Origin: Patescibacteria group bacterium
GTDB lineage: Bacteria > Patescibacteriota > Minisyncoccia > Minisyncoccales > PEYH01
Length of the DNA: 5,327 nt
NCBI GenBank assembly: GCA_018901715.1
Contig: JAHIEL010000038.1
Location: 1-5,327 of the forward strand
Direction: 5' to 3'
Part shown: positions 4,108-5,327 of the stretch, piece after piece
Layout of the letters: every line of letters starts with the position of its first letter
Numbering within the stretch: the first letter of the stretch is position 1
The notes under the pieces: generated by a model
What the model saw: the letters and a program-made list of their open reading frames with translations, nothing else
What the model was told of the DNA's origin: nothing
Database searches by the model: none
Translations under genes and position numbers: made by a program

Positions 4108-4368
4108 ATGCCAATTACAAAATCAGCAAAAAAGACCTTGCGAAAAGAGCATAAGAACCATGCTCGTAATTTAGTTTATAAAAATAAGATTAAAGAATTA
4201 AAAAAGCAAATTTTTAAATTAAAGGAAGACAAAAAAGAAAAAGAAGCACAAGAATTGCTTCCTCAATATTATAAAGCAGTGGATAAGGCAATGAAAGAAA
4301 ATGTGATAAAAAAGAATACTGCTAATAGAAAAAAATCTCGCTTAACAAGGTTTCTCACAAAAAAATAA
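4108..4368 (+). CDS. rpsT: 30S ribosomal protein S20
   Basis: S20 binds 16S rRNA early in assembly of the small ribosomal subunit. The 86-residue, lysine-rich product has the family's hallmarks: the start MPITKSAKKTLRKEHKNH (compare the usual MPNIKSAKKR), a central helical lysine/glutamate segment (about 25-50), and the C-terminal signature near 64-85, ENVIKKNTANRKKSRLTRFL, matching the family's GVIHKNTAARKKSRLARRL. The length is normal. The predicted transcript starts at or next to the ATG, with no Shine-Dalgarno. rpsT lies next to holA, an association also seen in other bacteria. Here the two converge on a shared hairpin, while ruvA diverges from the same upstream gap. Confidence 0.97.
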   Translation: MPITKSAKKTLRKEHKNHARNLVYKNKIKELKKQIFKLKEDKKEKEAQELLPQYYKAVDKAMKENVIKKNTANRKKSRLTRFLTKK

Positions 4369-4395
4369 AGAAATCGTGCCAAATTAGAATTTATA

Positions 4396-4436
4396 GCTGG
4401 GAGACCTTACTACGCAAGGGCTCCCAGCCGTCTTTC
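4396..4436 (+). terminator. rpsT terminator, shared with convergent holA
   Basis: GCTGGGAG (4396-4403) pairs exactly with CTCCCAGC (4421-4428). After one A-G mismatch, CCTT (4405-4408) pairs with AAGG (4416-4419) around a seven-base loop. The downstream tract is TCTTTCTT, a weaker U run than usual. It sits 27 bp past the rpsT stop, in the convergent gap with holA. Confidence 0.75.
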
Positions 4437-4439
4437 TTG

Positions 4440-4452
4440 GGGGACTGTCCCC
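4440..4452. repeat. Perfect 13-bp palindrome GGGGACTGTCCCC at the holA stop
   Basis: GGGGAC and GTCCCC are mirror arms around a single T, and the last C belongs to the holA stop codon. The core resembles palindromes of REP-type repeats that I associate with IS200-like RAYT transposases, but only one copy is present here and no such transposase is in the window. It may act with the adjacent hairpin to stop converging transcripts. Confidence 0.6.
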
Positions 4453-5327
4453 TAGATATCTGCGATTAATAATTCCAGCGCAAGCACTGGTTTTATTTTT
4501 CCTTGCTTGATTGCAAAATCCATTTTAAAAATTTTTGAATAAATTTTTTCTAATCGTTCTTTTGTGAACTTTTGAGAAAGCTGTCTGCTCTTGCTAACTA
4601 CAAAAGGATGCATTTTCCCCTTTAAAACAGACACATCACTTAAATCCTTTACAATAATTAAGTTCCTGAATTGATAAGCAATCATTGCCAAAAGATAAGA
4701 AGGATGGTCGCCTATTTCCAAATGATTATACAACAGTTCAAGCGCTGTTTTTTTATCTTTATTAGCAATGGCCTCTATGGTGTTGAATATATGACTATCA
4801 ATATCTTGCTTTACTAAAAGTTCTACTCCATATTTTTCTATTTTCTTATGCTTGAATCCAAAAGCAACTAATTTTTGAATTTCCAAAGATAATCGCCATA
4901 AATCATTGCCAACTGCTTTGGTTAAAGCAAACAACGCCTGATTATCAATTGAACAGCCAAGCTCTTCTACTCTACTTTTTACCCAAGCATCAACTTCTGA
5001 TGTTTTTAAAGATTTAAATTCAAACACTTTGCCGTTTTTTTTGAAAAAAGAAATTAATCCTTCTGTCAAAGGAACCTGCCTTGTTTCAAAGAATATAACT
5101 AAATCGTCTGTGTCCTTTAAAATATCTGCTTTTTCTAAAAATTCCTGCATAAAGCCCGCATTTGAAAAAACATCTCTTAATAAAATAGTTTTTTTATCAT
5201 CAAAAAGAGAACCAGAGTTTAAAACATCTTTTAATGACGAAAAAGAAAAACTAGGAGTATCAAAAAAATCAAAAACCTCTGGCTTTGTTGATTTTAATAA
5301 TTCTTCCACTTTCTTCTTCGCTGTATA
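4452..5327 (-). CDS. holA: DNA polymerase III subunit delta (clamp loader), 5' end cut by window edge
   Basis: Delta is the clamp-loader subunit that opens the sliding clamp. The frame stays open from the right edge (5327) to TAG at 4454-4452, giving 291 visible residues. A GTG at 5309 could be read as a start. However, the six codons before it are open and continue the family pattern (YTAKKKVEELL), so the true start is probably about ten codons beyond the edge, in the part that normally carries the GxDxY motif. Family features in order are: a LFDDKKTILLRDVF strand region, corresponding to the usual LFgekrlV; the SEVDAWVKSRVEELG helix; NDLWRLSLEIQKLVAF; HIFNTIEAIANKDKKTALELL; HPSYLLAMIAYQFRNL; and the C-terminal MDFAIKQGKIKPVLALELLI. 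Together these cover the AAA+-like region and the collar domain. Expected full length is about 300 residues, normal for bacterial delta. Confidence 0.93.
   Translation of the reverse strand, partial: YTAKKKVEELLKSTKPEVFDFFDTPSFSFSSLKDVLNSGSLFDDKKTILLRDVFSNAGFMQEFLEKADILKDTDDLVIFFETRQVPLTEGLISFFKKNGKVFEFKSLKTSEVDAWVKSRVEELGCSIDNQALFALTKAVGNDLWRLSLEIQKLVAFGFKHKKIEKYGVELLVKQDIDSHIFNTIEAIANKDKKTALELLYNHLEIGDHPSYLLAMIAYQFRNLIIVKDLSDVSVLKGKMHPFVVSKSRQLSQKFTKERLEKIYSKIFKMDFAIKQGKIKPVLALELLIADI

Noticed and set aside
5307..5309. GTG as the start codon of holA.
   Set aside because: Six in-frame codons upstream reach the window edge without a stop and match the family's N-terminal helix, so the gene most likely begins outside the window.
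1..5327. A CRISPR array, toxin-antitoxin module, defence system, transposase or biosynthetic cluster.
   Set aside because: No spaced repeat series, nuclease, integrase, transposase or biosynthetic enzyme motif was found on either strand. The protein-coding content is housekeeping genes plus unassigned membrane proteins.

Overview
The window is AT-rich DNA with short intergenic gaps. It holds three recognisable housekeeping genes (ruvA, rpsT, holA) and a block of unrecognised membrane or membrane-anchored protein genes. Low GC, scattered single housekeeping genes (ruvA without ruvB or ruvC beside it), small orphan membrane proteins and near-absence of Shine-Dalgarno sequences suggest a bacterium of the Patescibacteria/CPR type. 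This placement is an inference from style, not from a marker phylogeny. Stops used are TAA and TAG, and nothing points to a recoded genetic code.

Left part (1-3382), all genes on the minus strand. In transcription order from the right these are: a 164-residue protein with an N-terminal membrane anchor (2888-3382); a 300-residue protein with a membrane anchor, a Pro/Thr linker and a cysteine-containing outer domain (1757-2659); a 67-residue two-helix protein (1441-1644); a 55-residue two-helix protein (1242-1409); and a large multi-pass membrane protein that runs off the left edge (1-1024). Most gaps in this block contain a terminator-like hairpin, a promoter, or both, so most genes look separately transcribed. 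The 67- and 55-residue genes are the one likely two-gene unit. I could not assign a function to any of these five.

Right part (3474-5327). ruvA (minus) and rpsT (plus) diverge from a 79-bp gap holding back-to-back promoters. Both promoters are placed so that transcription should begin at or next to the start codon (leaderless mRNA). rpsT and holA (minus, 5' end cut by the window edge) converge on a shared strong hairpin. The genes serve DNA recombination (RuvA), the small ribosomal subunit (S20) and the replicative clamp loader (delta).

The most interesting material is intergenic. There is a 16-bp direct repeat 101 bp apart that duplicates the start region of the 67-residue gene. A 17-bp GC-rich core occurs upstream of two different genes at similar distance. 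A 30-nt terminator-like repeat occurs in two copies. A GC-rich, foldable island lies at 2757-2850 in otherwise extremely AT-rich sequence. I see no tRNA, rRNA, CRISPR array, complete transposon, or clear defence or biosynthetic system.
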